This document shows positions 33,305-43,286 of a stretch of 64,000 nucleotides of DNA, one piece after another (within the stretch, counting starts at the first letter, position 1; the number at the start of each line of letters is the position of its first letter). Below the pieces are notes generated by a model. It was given only the letters and a program-made list of their open reading frames with translations. It ran no database searches and had not been told where the DNA came from. The position numbers were made by a program, and so were the translations under genes. Location: assembly GCA_016708435.1 (NCBI GenBank), contig JADJFV010000035.1, positions 186,001 through 250,000 on the forward strand. Direction: 5' to 3'. This DNA comes from Leptospiraceae bacterium (GTDB lineage: Bacteria > Spirochaetota > Leptospiria > Leptospirales > Leptospiraceae).

Positions 33305-35901
33305 ATGGTAATGAGAATCAAAATCAATAACATAAACCCAATTCAAATCATTTCAAATCTTCGAAAATCAAGTTTTCCAATCAAATTTGCTTTTTTCTTT
33401 CTGGTTTTTGTCGCGATTGTCTATTCCGATTCAATTCAATTGAAATCCGGTGAGCGCATTGACAATGTAAAGACAAATGCAATGGAAGAAAGTTTAGAAA
33501 TTCAATTTTCAAATGGAACTAAAATTACAATTCCAAAATCAGAAATTCTAAATCATGAAGTTTTACCTATTCAAAGTGAAAAGGATTTAAAAAAGGAAAA
33601 CATAGATAAAAAACCTGTTGAGTCAGATGTAAAACAATCGAGCGAACAACCAAAGGATTCAGAAAAAAAACCAGATACTTCTGGTATTGTAGTAAAAGGA
33701 GAAAAGGATAAAGATATCGGAAGACTTTCTGATATCCACGGGACAAATATTTTCTCCGGAAAGAAAAATGAAGTTATCCTCCCCGATAAGGCTAATGCCA
33801 ATTTGGCGGTAAATATGAATCGACAACTCTATGCAAAAGTTCCAGGAATCATGGTGCAAGAAAATGATGGAACTGGAATTCAAACTAGCATAGCAGTTCG
33901 TGGTTTAAATCCAAATCGTTCCTGGGAATTTAATACCAGGCAAAATGGATATGATATTTCTGCTGATCCTATGGGTTATCCTGAAGCCTATTATACGCCG
34001 CCGACTGAAGCAGTGGAAAGAATTGAAATTGTAAGAGGGGCGGGCTCTCTCCAATACGGTCCCCAGTTTGGTGGGCTTATCAATTATATTTTAAAAAAAC
34101 CAAAACAGAATTCTAAAATTTCTTTAGAAACTAGAAATACAGTCGGTAGTTATGGACTCTTTAATTCTTATAATGGAATTAGTGGGACTAGTGGCAAAGT
34201 TTCTTATTATTCTTTTTTCCATCAAAGAAGTGCAGACGGTTGGAGGCAAAATGCTATTTACCGCACTCAAACAGGACATGTGCATTTAAGTTATAATTTC
34301 ACAGAAAATTTGAAGCTAGGAGTAGAGTTCACTAGAAATGATTTCAAGAGCCAGCAGCCAGGAGGTCTTTTAGATGGACAAGCAGAATACGATCCAGTCT
34401 TAACTAAGCCAGGTATGGTCGTAAGTCCGAGGCAGTCAAATAGAGGTAGAAATTGGCTGGGAGTTGTATGGAATATTCCAGCGATTACTCTCGATTATGC
34501 GATAAATGAAAATTCTAAATTTTCCTGGAAGACGTTTGGTCTTTATGGAGAAAGACCAAGTGTTGGAAATACATCGTCAATAGATAGACCCGATTCGATC
34601 AACTCCAGAACTCTTACTTATTCTCCCAGACAGTTTGATGAAGATATTTATAAGACAGTTGGAACAGAAGCAAGGTTTATCACTTCTTATAATCTATTAG
34701 GAATTAAAAATACAACGTCCATTGGTGTTCGCTATTTTCATGGAAATACATCCCGTTCTAGAAATATTAATGGAAGCGTTGGGGCTAATTTTGATAAGAC
34801 GGAAACGAATCGTATTGATGATTTTGTTGTAAGAAATGGGGATTTGAAATTTAATAATACCAATCATGCCATTTATCTTGAGCACTTGTTTCAAATCACA
34901 AATGCTTTTCTGTTACTCCCGGTGTTCGATATGAAACTATTGTGAGTGAAGCATCTGGTTATTCCAATATCAATACAAGTCCAGGGGCTAATCTAAATTA
35001 CAGACCTGCAAATCCAAAGTCTTTACAAAATAGAGTCGTATTAGGTGGAGTTGGACTTCAATATAAATTATTTGAGAAAACTAATTTGTATGCAAATTAT
35101 AGTCAGGCATTTAGACCGGTATTGTTCTCAGATTTATATGCGATAGGCACTACAGTCAATGATATTGATCCAAACCTAAAGAACCAATTCGGGTATAACG
35201 CGGATGGTGGTTATCGGGGAAAAATAAAGAATTACCTCAACTTTGATGTTGGCGTTTTCCAACTTCGTTATAACAATCGCGTTGATACAATTAATGGCTC
35301 GAATAGGTCTGACTATGATTCTATTGCGCTGCGAAGCCTGGGTGGAAATCCAAATAATTTGCGCACGAATGTGGGAGATTCATTGCATCGAGGTGTTGAA
35401 GCCTTTGTTGAATTTGATCCTATTCTTTATTTCTTTGAGAAATCTGTTTTTGGAAATATAAGTATGTTTGTTTCTTATGCACAAATAAAAGCAACTTATA
35501 TTCGTTGGAATGCACCGACTAATACTGGTTTGCCAGATTGGGATAGAATTGGAAATCGAGTGGAAAACGCTCCTGATAAAATAATTAGATATGGGGCAAC
35601 GTATTTTTATAAAAGCCTTTTTTCTCTTACCTATCAAGTTAGTAAAGTTTCTTCCATTTATACTGATGCAACTAATACAGAGTATCCGACATTAAATGCG
35701 CAGGCGGGAAAAATTGCAGGGTATTCTGTTTCGGATGCTTCTTTTACCTATAATATTTTAGAAAATTTTGGGATAAGAGGAGGGGTTAATAATTTAGAAA
35801 ATAAAGTTTACTTCACTAGAAGAGCGGGGGGATTACCGGGACCAGGTTTGATTCCTGCTGAAGGCAGAACTTTATTTTTGGGAATGGTCGCTACATTTTA
35901 A
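33305..35901 (+). pseudogene. TonB-dependent receptor (FecA-like), single frameshift
   Basis: Two overlapping frames give one receptor of about 864 residues. The first frame (33305-34945) has a signal/membrane segment (KFAFFFLVFVAIVYSDSI), a charged linker, the plug domain with GIQTSIAVRGLNPNRSWEFN and AVERIEIVRGAGSLQYGPQF, and most of the barrel. It runs off into a stop at 34943-34945. The other frame carries the true continuation TPGVRYETIVSEASGYSN and runs to 35901 (PAEGRTLFLGMVATF, terminal phenylalanine). The frames meet at a TTTT run near 34905; one extra T would restore the gene. Resembles iron-citrate or siderophore receptors. Either recently inactivated or an assembly error. Confidence 0.88.
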
Positions 35902-35932
35902 CATAAAGCTTGTCGGTAAGAATTTTTGCTTA

Positions 35933-36097
35933 CTGTCACCTCGAACAGCCTCACCGACCACCCTTCGCTCGGTCGCGAACCAGCGCCTTCGCAAGGTCTA
36001 TCTTGCTTAATGCTATTGTTTTTTGCCAGATAGATTTCTCCATCCACACATTTGCTTAGTCGCAAATCCATCCGCCAAGCGATGTTCGAAATGACAG
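35933..36097. repeat. TTCGAAC/GCCAGATAG repeat element
   Basis: Outer arms CTGTCACCTCGAAC (35933) and GTTCGAAATGACAG (end 36097) are inverted. Inside is GCCAGATAGATTTCTC, also found in the partial copy at 8482 and in the core of 20565-20731. The rest of the 305-base gap (to 36206) shows no gene. Confidence 0.65.
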
Positions 36098-36206
36098 CAT
36101 AAGTCTTATATTGAGCTTGTGTAAATTAAACTTGGCAATAGCATTCATCTGTAATCTGTGGTGAATGATTTTTCTTAAGTGAATGTAGTAAGTTTAGGGT
36201 GATTTA

Positions 36207-36647
36207 TTATTCATTGCCTCTTTTATCTTTAAAAAATTTTTTTACTATAGCTTTTATTTCTTCTGAATGATGCAAAGTCAATTTAGGAAAATGGTTTTTT
36301 GAATAAATAGATTCAATGCTAAGAGATGTTATGCCCTCTGTTTTTGTGGCTTCTAGGAAGTAAATGACTTCAGCTAAGCGTGCGTGAATGATTGCACCCG
36401 CACACATGAGGCAAGGCTCGATGCTTGTGAGCATTACACAGCCATTTAAGAATTTGTTATCCATTATCCGCTGAGCTGATTCAATGCAAAGAATTTCACT
36501 GTGCATATGAGTGGTTGCATTTTCTTCTACCTTGTTGAACTTTTCCGCTAAGAGATTTCCTTCTCTGTAAATTTGTGTGAAGGAGGGAATTTCTTCTGGA
36601 TTTTCATTAGCGAGTTCAGTGAATCTTTCTAAGAATAACTTAATCAT
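36207..36647 (-). CDS. Cytidine/adenosine deaminase-family protein (TadA-like)
   Basis: 146 residues of the zinc deaminase superfamily. The zinc ligands are seen in HMHSEI (with the catalytic glutamate) and EPCLMCAGAI. HSE replaces the usual HAE, and the normal VVYGA turn reads VIYFLEA. It is the TadA/guanine-deaminase type: TadA makes inosine at tRNA-Arg wobble position 34, but the changes leave the substrate open. The start overlaps the cyclase stop upstream by four bases. Confidence 0.8.
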   Translation of the reverse strand: MIKLFLERFTELANENPEEIPSFTQIYREGNLLAEKFNKVEENATTHMHSEILCIESAQRIMDNKFLNGCVMLTSIEPCLMCAGAIIHARLAEVIYFLEATKTEGITSLSIESIYSKNHFPKLTLHHSEEIKAIVKKFFKDKRGNE

Positions 36648-38779
36648 TTATCATCAAAGGAAGATACCCCTTCCCAATCAAGAGGAACACCGTGCGCTTC
36701 ATAATAAGAGCATCGCTTTAAATAGAGCTCTGCTGCTTTATCATGAGGATTTATACTTACAATTTCTGTGAAGCAACTAATTGCTTCGTGGAAGTCTTGC
36801 GTCAAATAGAGACTAACCCCCATTTCAAATTGGGTCTTGGTTGCTTTGAATAAATCAAATACTGCTACTGAGTGTCCATCTAGTATTTCTACTACTGTAA
36901 GATTTTTTTCTTTGCCTTTTACTTTGACTCGATCGAGTATTCGGTATAAATATTTATCCGCATCTTCGAGAGAGAAAAGAGTTTCGATACTCATTAGAAT
37001 GGATGCACCGTAAATCTTTGTCAGTCCTTCAATCCTAGAAGCAAGATTGACTGCATCAGAAATAACCGTTCCCTCCATTCTATCTTCTGTCCCGATTGTT
37101 CCAAGCATAATCATTCCAGTATGAATACCTATACCAATTTCAATGGGAGGAAAATTTTTTTGTAAGCGACTCTGGTTGTAGATTCTAATTTCTTTTTGCA
37201 TCTCAATTGCTGATTCAATTGCATCATCAGGACTTAAGGGGTAAAGAGCCATTAGCCCATCACCGATGTATTTGTCGATGAAGCCTTTATGAGATAATAC
37301 ACAGGGATTCATTCGTTTTAAATAGGCATTTAAAAAGTCGAAGTTTTCAGCCGGAGTCATCGTTTCGGATAATTGAGTGAAGGAACGAATATCCGAAAAA
37401 AGAATAGTCATCTCTCTTTGAATTTGGTTTCCAAGTTGAACTTCTAAGATACTTTCTTTTTTGAGATATAAAATTAATTCATAGGGAACGAATCTCGCGT
37501 AGGCAAAGTTTGTCTTTTTTAAATCCAGAGAAAGCTCTTCAATTCTTTTGAACGCAGAGGAGAATTTTAATAGTAGTGTATAAGACTGAGTAAGCGCCAT
37601 TATCACAATTCCATAAGGAATTAAAAACATATTTGTATGAATGACTTCGTTAATTGCGAGAAGATCATGTGCATTCGTGAGGATAATAGCAATTGTGCTT
37701 ACTAAGATAGAAATTGCGTATTCTCTTTTGTTTATAACTGCTTTTATTATATTATAAGGAATTAGAATGAGTGCAATAATTAATGCGGGTTGTAGAATTG
37801 GAAATGCATAGGTAAAATAGAGCGGCTTTAAGAGTAGGCTAAAACTTGCCAGGATACCAATTCCATAGTAGGTTAAGAAAAAAAGTCTATGAATTTCCTT
37901 TGGAAAAAGGTAATGCAAAAATTGAATCGCAAGTGCTGGAGATAAGAAGAATACTAAATATTCAAGCCGAACATACACTTCAAATTGATTGAAAAAGGGG
38001 TAATTCGTTATTAGCTTTTCACCCGTCGTAACGATTCTAAGGAATAATAATAAAAAGAAAAGAGAGAATAGAATAGACGACTTATCATTTTTTCTAAGCT
38101 GATAAAATCCAAGATGATACACAAAGATAAATAGAAGTAGCCCTGCTAAGAATGAATCTGTCTCTCTAGCCGTTTTTTCTATTGTGCTGATTTGTCGATA
38201 GGTTCCTAGAAAAACACTATGCCATGTTCCCCCTTTTCGATGATGGTAGTTGGAAATCTGCATAACAACTTCCATGTCTTGCATTTTTAGATCTGGCACA
38301 TATCCAATGGCAGGAACAGTATGTGGAATAGAGTCTAATTCGGATATACCTACTTTTCCTGAACCTAATGTAGGAATGCCGTTTACGAAAATTTGAAAGG
38401 CAGTTGCTTGTTGTTGGGAACGAATTGCTAATGCAGGACTGTTCTCCGGAAGTAGAATTCTAAGTCGAAAGCTTGCATACCCCTCCGCATCTAATCTATT
38501 GCCATCAACGATTGTATCGTTCCAGGTATGAGGAATTGTAAAATAATTCTTGTTGAGGAAAATCCCCGTTATCTCTTCTAAGGAATAAAGCTTCTCCCAA
38601 TAGAACTCCCATTCTCCATCCAATTTTACGGGACCATTCTTTTCGAAATCCCAGTTTCTTAAATCTAGAATTCCTTTTTGTGCTCGAAGTCTATGCTCTG
38701 TGAAATCAAAATGTAAGAAGTTACAGGAGTTGAAGACTAAAAGAAAAAGTCCGATGATGTAGAGAATCCTGAAACGCAT
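36644..38779 (-). CDS. Adenylate/guanylate cyclase with 7TMR-DISM sensor
   Basis: 711 residues. A signal or lipoprotein-like N-terminus (LFLLVFNSC) is followed by an extracytoplasmic jelly-roll domain (KLDGEWEFYWEKL, FRLRILLPE, FQIFVNGIPTLGSGKVG; about 40-195). Seven membrane helices at about 205-405 come next, and then the class III cyclase at about 455-640. Metal aspartates are D463 (FSDIRSF) and D507 (YIGDGLMALY). The cyclase and the C-terminal tail (FEMGVSLYLTQDFHEAISCF, ending DWEGVSSFDDK) are close relatives of those at 246-1859, so one output module has been joined to two sensors. Ligand unknown, perhaps a carbohydrate. Translationally coupled to the deaminase gene. Confidence 0.93.
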   Translation of the reverse strand: MRFRILYIIGLFLLVFNSCNFLHFDFTEHRLRAQKGILDLRNWDFEKNGPVKLDGEWEFYWEKLYSLEEITGIFLNKNYFTIPHTWNDTIVDGNRLDAEGYASFRLRILLPENSPALAIRSQQQATAFQIFVNGIPTLGSGKVGISELDSIPHTVPAIGYVPDLKMQDMEVVMQISNYHHRKGGTWHSVFLGTYRQISTIEKTARETDSFLAGLLLFIFVYHLGFYQLRKNDKSSILFSLFFLLLFLRIVTTGEKLITNYPFFNQFEVYVRLEYLVFFLSPALAIQFLHYLFPKEIHRLFFLTYYGIGILASFSLLLKPLYFTYAFPILQPALIIALILIPYNIIKAVINKREYAISILVSTIAIILTNAHDLLAINEVIHTNMFLIPYGIVIMALTQSYTLLLKFSSAFKRIEELSLDLKKTNFAYARFVPYELILYLKKESILEVQLGNQIQREMTILFSDIRSFTQLSETMTPAENFDFLNAYLKRMNPCVLSHKGFIDKYIGDGLMALYPLSPDDAIESAIEMQKEIRIYNQSRLQKNFPPIEIGIGIHTGMIMLGTIGTEDRMEGTVISDAVNLASRIEGLTKIYGASILMSIETLFSLEDADKYLYRILDRVKVKGKEKNLTVVEILDGHSVAVFDLFKATKTQFEMGVSLYLTQDFHEAISCFTEIVSINPHDKAAELYLKRCSYYEAHGVPLDWEGVSSFDDK

Positions 38780-38850
38780 TCTTAATACACATCATACAAA
38801 GAAAGATTTTTCAATATTAATTTATAAAACGAATTAATTTTTTGAAAAAT

Positions 38851-40038
38851 CTATTCTGTAGAGTCATCCTCAAGATCCGATTCATTTGGGTTAATGGTCT
38901 CAGGCGTTGTGTCTGCTGGTTGTTTTTCTTCTTTTGCTGGATAATTGGCTTCTTCTTTTAAAAGTTGAATGCATTCTTTCGAGTATTTTCTCGCTCTCTC
39001 CGTGATTGTGCTTGGTTCATACTTATCGACTATCGCATTGAATACTGCTGCTGCCCGATCGTATTTCTTGGTAGAAAAAAGTGCCATACCTTTAGTGAAA
39101 AGTGCATAATGATCGAGAAGACCCGGTTCGTTTACTAGCACTTCTTCGGCAAAGCGAATTGCTTCCGCATAACGTCCTAACTTTAAGTTTGACTCGCCCA
39201 TATAGTAAAGAATTTTCTCTCTTTGCTTACCGGCAGGTGTAACCTTTAGGAGTCTGGCAAATGCCTTAAGTGCTTTGTCGAACTGATTCTTATTGTATAA
39301 TGTTTTGGCTCTATCGTATCCAGAAGATTTATCCTCAGTGATTACTGCTGGCTTAGGCTCTTCCTTATCTATCGAAGCAATTTCTTCTGAATAATTTTCG
39401 AATATGTCATAAGAAGCAAAGTCTTTTCCTAATTTTCGTAAGGCTCTCGTCCAACCAATTCTAGCTTGCACATTATTCGGGTATTCCTGAACAGCTAGAA
39501 AATAATTTTTACTAGCATTTTCGTATTTTGCTTTTCTCATATAAAAGTCAGCGATAGAAAGAAGTGCTCTTGATCTTAGTTTGTTGTCGCGACTTGTTTG
39601 GAGAACGGAGTTTAGATGAATCTTTCCTTCTTCTTCCTGATTGAGAACGAGTAATAGGTTTCCCAGCGCATAACTAAGATTTTCCCTTTCGTCTTTGGAA
39701 AGATTTGGAACCTGATTTAATTCCTTGTAGATGTCTAATGCTCTTAGTCTGTCTTTATTTTTTTGCAGTGCGCCTGCATGACCGAAAGTTACTCTAAACT
39801 TATAAGCATCAGGAACTGATTTGGAAGAAAGCTCAGTGAAAAGGAGTAATGCTTTTTGTGAACTCTTCTTGCTGGATTGACTCAAAAGCTCTTCCGCTAT
39901 CTTTAATCTTTCTTCAAACGGATAAGCATTGTTTTCCACCGATTTTTCTTCTGCTTTATTCACCATTATATACACGGCAGTTAAAACTCCACCGGAAACG
40001 AATAAAAACCCAACTAAGACATATATTAATCTACTCAT
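38851..40038 (-). CDS. Membrane-anchored TPR protein
   Basis: 395 residues. One N-terminal membrane helix (LIYVLVGFLFVSGGVLTAVY) then about eight TPR-like helical pairs (for example YDRAKTLYNKNQFDKALKAF and YYMGESNLKLGRYAEAIRFA). The tail is acidic and proline-rich. The bulk probably faces the periplasm and scaffolds other proteins. It overlaps the preceding FN3/TPR gene by four bases, so the two are made together. Specific role unknown. Confidence 0.85.
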   Translation of the reverse strand: MSRLIYVLVGFLFVSGGVLTAVYIMVNKAEEKSVENNAYPFEERLKIAEELLSQSSKKSSQKALLLFTELSSKSVPDAYKFRVTFGHAGALQKNKDRLRALDIYKELNQVPNLSKDERENLSYALGNLLLVLNQEEEGKIHLNSVLQTSRDNKLRSRALLSIADFYMRKAKYENASKNYFLAVQEYPNNVQARIGWTRALRKLGKDFASYDIFENYSEEIASIDKEEPKPAVITEDKSSGYDRAKTLYNKNQFDKALKAFARLLKVTPAGKQREKILYYMGESNLKLGRYAEAIRFAEEVLVNEPGLLDHYALFTKGMALFSTKKYDRAAAVFNAIVDKYEPSTITERARKYSKECIQLLKEEANYPAKEEKQPADTTPETINPNESDLEDDSTE

Positions 40039-41693
40039 TTACTTCCCCGATTTTCCAAACATCTTTTTACGTAAAAATCCACTCGCTCTTTATTATAGTT
40101 CATTTGCACATCTTCACTCAGAAGTATTTTTAACGCAGAACTATACTCTTTTTGGTTATAATAACAGAGGGCTGCGAAAAATAACGATTTACCTCTGATG
40201 GCATTGCTAGATACTCTATCTGCTAAGGACTCAAACTTCACACGAGCCTCTGTGAATTTATCCTTTTTATAATACTGGGACATGATTGTATCAAAGTCCG
40301 GATTTGTTTCTTCTTCTACTACTGGTTTAGAAGGAGAAGGTTTTTCTTCCGGTTTAATAACTTCAGGCTTGGTTTCTTCTGCCTTTGTCTCTTCGATTTT
40401 TTTCTTTTTCTTTTTTTTCTTCTTTTTGCTAGGATCGATTTTAATGAAAGATTGTCCTTCTTGGAGAATTAGGTTTTCTTCTCCCTCGCCTGTCTTTGAA
40501 GTCACTGCATAAAACATAGGAGTTTTCTTGTTTAAGTTTGGATGCAGAAAAGAAACGTCAGGATGAACTACAGTGCCAATCTTTTTTGCTTTTTCTATTA
40601 GGGTTGTATTTGTCTCGGAGGCGATGCGAGTATTCGATTCATAAATGGAATACTTGGTTGAATTCACAACTGCTCCTTCTGGTGCAGTCCATGCGAGTAG
40701 AATTCCATCTTTTCTTACATCACCTGTAAGATTTGTAACTTGCAAAGGTTTTGTAATGACTACAACTGTGTCTTTTTTTTCTTCAACGACTGCGATTTTT
40801 TCGTCTTTAGCAGGCTCTTCTTTTTTCTCTGTTTTAACAAAGTAAAATTTGCGAAAGGATTTATCTTCTATTAAAGGTGTTGCTTCCTTATCTTGAATTG
40901 TAACGGTTACTCCATAGTAGACGGTTTGAGAGGAATCGAGTCCTGTATCTAGAAAAGTAGTTTCAGGATGAATCACTTCTCCTATCTTTGTGGCTTTTTC
41001 CATTAGCCCCACATTCGACATCGGATCAGGAGATCGGTAAATGGTATACTTAATGGAATCCTCTGCTCCAATCGGGGGAGTCCAGGAAAGTCGAACTGAA
41101 TTTTCTACGGTTCTAATTTTTAAATTACTGATTGAATCCGCTTCGTGTTTTACTTCTGCGATTTGAGGGAGGACTTTTTTAGGAGTATCAATTGGAGCCG
41201 GAACGACAGCAGGGGTAATTGTATAGTTGACTCCCGGAAAAAGCTTGACTCGTTTTTTCTTAATTTGGGATACCAATACAATCGCGTAATAGTATTCACC
41301 AGGTCGGAGATTTGTGTCTTTAAAATTATTGAAAAAGTTTATCTTGTCACTCTTATACTTTCCAAGAGAATCGGATACGCCTAATTTTTCCATTGTATCA
41401 ATTACTTGATTCGATCTTGCGATGATTACATCCCCTTCATCGGCGGGAGGTGTCCATTTCAATTCAATGGAAATCGAATCTGCACTGAGAGTTGCTGTTA
41501 GATCGGAGACTACATCCTTATCTACTTTTTTCTTTTCTGTGACTTCTTTTTCTGTTTCTGTGATTTTTGCCTCTTGGGGAAAAATGGAAACAGTAAGCGC
41601 AAAAAAGGAAATCCAGAATAGCATAATGCACAGACTAGTGTGAAAAGGGTTTTTCTTAGGATTGGGCTGGTTGGTTTTAATTGAATGTTTCAT
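40035..41693 (-). CDS. Protein with three FN3-like domains and a TPR tail
   Basis: 552 residues. A membrane or signal helix (CIMLFWISFFALTVSIFP) follows a 23-residue polar start. Three fibronectin-III-like units come next, recognisable by ISIELKWTPPADEGDVIIAR, VRLSWTPPIGAEDSIKYTIY and ILLAWTAPEGAVVNSTKYSI, each ending with a YYAI/YYGV/FYAV strand. A run of eleven lysines broken only at its edges and a glutamate-proline linker lead to a C-terminal TPR-like part (SLFFAALCYYNQKEYSSALK). Probably envelope-located and a partner of the TPR protein downstream. Unusual lysine tract in an exported protein. Confidence 0.8.
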   Translation of the reverse strand: MKHSIKTNQPNPKKNPFHTSLCIMLFWISFFALTVSIFPQEAKITETEKEVTEKKKVDKDVVSDLTATLSADSISIELKWTPPADEGDVIIARSNQVIDTMEKLGVSDSLGKYKSDKINFFNNFKDTNLRPGEYYYAIVLVSQIKKKRVKLFPGVNYTITPAVVPAPIDTPKKVLPQIAEVKHEADSISNLKIRTVENSVRLSWTPPIGAEDSIKYTIYRSPDPMSNVGLMEKATKIGEVIHPETTFLDTGLDSSQTVYYGVTVTIQDKEATPLIEDKSFRKFYFVKTEKKEEPAKDEKIAVVEEKKDTVVVITKPLQVTNLTGDVRKDGILLAWTAPEGAVVNSTKYSIYESNTRIASETNTTLIEKAKKIGTVVHPDVSFLHPNLNKKTPMFYAVTSKTGEGEENLILQEGQSFIKIDPSKKKKKKKKKKIEETKAEETKPEVIKPEEKPSPSKPVVEEETNPDFDTIMSQYYKKDKFTEARVKFESLADRVSSNAIRGKSLFFAALCYYNQKEYSSALKILLSEDVQMNYNKERVDFYVKRCLENRGSK

Positions 41694-41883
41694 AAATTAC
41701 CATTAAAGAACAAAAGAAAAACAAAAATAGAACACTTGGAAATAAATTTCAACCAATTTAATTATAAATATCAATGCAATTTACAATCAATCCTCTATTT
41801 ACTCTTTAAAAACTTAGGTTTAATCCTCCTTTTATTATCGACATTTCAGAAATGAGATTATATACAAGATAGAATAATTTACC

Positions 41884-42049
41884 CACGAATTCGCCCAATG
41901 TCATTAAGATAAGAGTTTTTCACCACGAAGAGCACGAAGTTCACGAAGGGGTTTATGATGGAATCCTTTTTTTCTTCGTGTTCTTCGTGCCCTTCGTGGT
42001 GAATTCTTTTTTCTTTTATCTTAACTTAATGACATTGCACGAATTCGCC
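41884..42049. mobile_element. MITE-like palindromic element (CACGAAG core)
   Basis: A 12-base direct repeat CACGAATTCGCC at 41884-41895 and 42038-42049 flanks the element. Terminal arms CAATGTCATTAAGATAAG and CTTAACTTAATGACATTG are inverted. The core is a large hairpin of CACCACGAAG...CTTCGTGGTG. Same build as 47345-47505. It lies in the 523-base gap between 41694 and 42216, which otherwise shows no gene. Confidence 0.8.
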
Positions 42050-42216
42050 TGGCGTCTTTGCAGTGAGACATAAGGAAGAGTGGAAAGCTCCAGACTCTCA
42101 CTTGAATTTTCGATTTTTCTAAATAGAATGTCAGAAGGAATTTCTTTGTTGATAGGCTTTCTAGTGACTAATAATTCCAAATCTTCTTCGAACGATAAAA
42201 ATTATCTCTAAATGAT

Positions 42217-42795
42217 TCAGCTTGCCAAAGGATGATATTTTTTTTCTGTATCTAAAACAGATTTCGACACCTCTGGATTTAAAGATAACGCTCCCCCATT
42301 TTTGTGAAATCGTAATACTGCAGGAGAAATTATAAAGTCTTCATAACCTTCTAGCTTGGGAGTCTTAAAAGTCTTACGAAACCACTTGAATAAATCGTTA
42401 GCCATATTTAGAAACTTATCATCTTTTGGTGTAAAGGTTTTTTCAAAATAGATTTCTTTGCTATAAAAAAATCTGCCCCTATTCAACTTGTCTAAATAGT
42501 TTTCATAAAACGGAATTAGTAATTCCACAACAGGTGAATTCGTTTCGTCAATAGTATAATAATTTTGATTTGCAATGAACTTACGGATAATTTTTTCTTC
42601 GTCACTTTTTAAAGCGATATAGTATTTATGAATCACAAACTCTGAACTAGAAATCGGATTCACGGAAGATACAATTCGTAACTGTTCTATCGGACTAGGT
42701 GAGGCTAATAACATTAATTCTTTTTCTTGAACATAACGCTCTACTAAGTCCCAATCGTTTGGCAAAAGATAAAAATTAATTTGATTAGTTCTCAC
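42217..42795 (-). CDS. Hypothetical protein of the accessory region
   Basis: 192 residues starting at GTG 42795 with AGGAA upstream. Not recognised. It has a mixed alpha/beta pattern with no membrane segment: INFYLLPNDWDLVERYVQEK, then IHKYYIALKSDEEKIIRKF and FLNMANDLFKWFRKTFKTPK. Its start overlaps the end of a small upstream gene (42785-42948) by 11 bases, an arrangement seen in two-component accessory modules. The partner is frameshifted. Confidence 0.65.
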   Translation of the reverse strand: MRTNQINFYLLPNDWDLVERYVQEKELMLLASPSPIEQLRIVSSVNPISSSEFVIHKYYIALKSDEEKIIRKFIANQNYYTIDETNSPVVELLIPFYENYLDKLNRGRFFYSKEIYFEKTFTPKDDKFLNMANDLFKWFRKTFKTPKLEGYEDFIISPAVLRFHKNGGALSLNPEVSKSVLDTEKKYHPLAS

Positions 42796-42948
42796 GATAT
42801 TTTTCCTGCTCTACGCTTTCGTTGTTATTGTAAGAATGAAATTCTGGTTTAATTCCCATATTTTTATAAATTTCTCTAACATTTTCCCAGGATGAATAGG
42901 AGTTTGCGCTTTTGATTTTTTCTTAGTTGGTTTCTTTTTTAATGGCAT
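42785..42948 (-). pseudogene. Small gene, frameshifted, overlapping the 192-residue gene
   Basis: From the ATG at 42948 the frame reads MPLKKKPTKKK. It can continue, after a one-base shift in the run of six A at about 42915-42920, as IKSANSYSSWENVREIYKNM, then GIKPEFHSYNNNESVEQEKY and REN, ending at TAA 42785-42787. The reconstructed product has about 54 residues and a basic start. Its end overlaps the next gene's GTG. The coding look of the second frame is the main evidence; the ribosome site is weak. Confidence 0.45.
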
Positions 42949-43286
42949 CGGGAATGACCTTGAAATACTAAAATGTCCATTTGGACATTTTTTACAAGGA
43001 ATAAATATTTTTCTTTATAAGAGGAATTTTTTTTAAATTCATTAACCATTCAGCATTAATAATTCACCATTATTAAAAGCGGCTAATTGGGTGTAACGAT
43101 ACTAGTCTTCCTTAGCACGGGAAGAATTTTTGCTTGCCAATATATTATCATGGTTCAGTATCTAAAATAAAATATCTGATTCTGTGCGTCACATATCTCT
43201 TTGCTATTTGACTGTTACATGTTTAAATTTTGAAAATTCCATAAATTAGATAAATGGCCTTTAATCTACGGACTCTGCCTAATGTA
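42949..43286. other. Intergenic stretch without recognisable gene
   Basis: AT-rich, with stop codons in all frames. The last bases (CCTAATGTATTAAGATAG at about 43270) look like a single decayed arm of the TGTCATTAAG elements. Nothing else seen. Confidence 0.5.

Noticed and set aside
33296..33311. TATAAT three bases before the TonB receptor ATG (leaderless start)
   Set aside because: In such AT-rich DNA TATAAT arises easily, and no convincing -35 box lies at the right distance.
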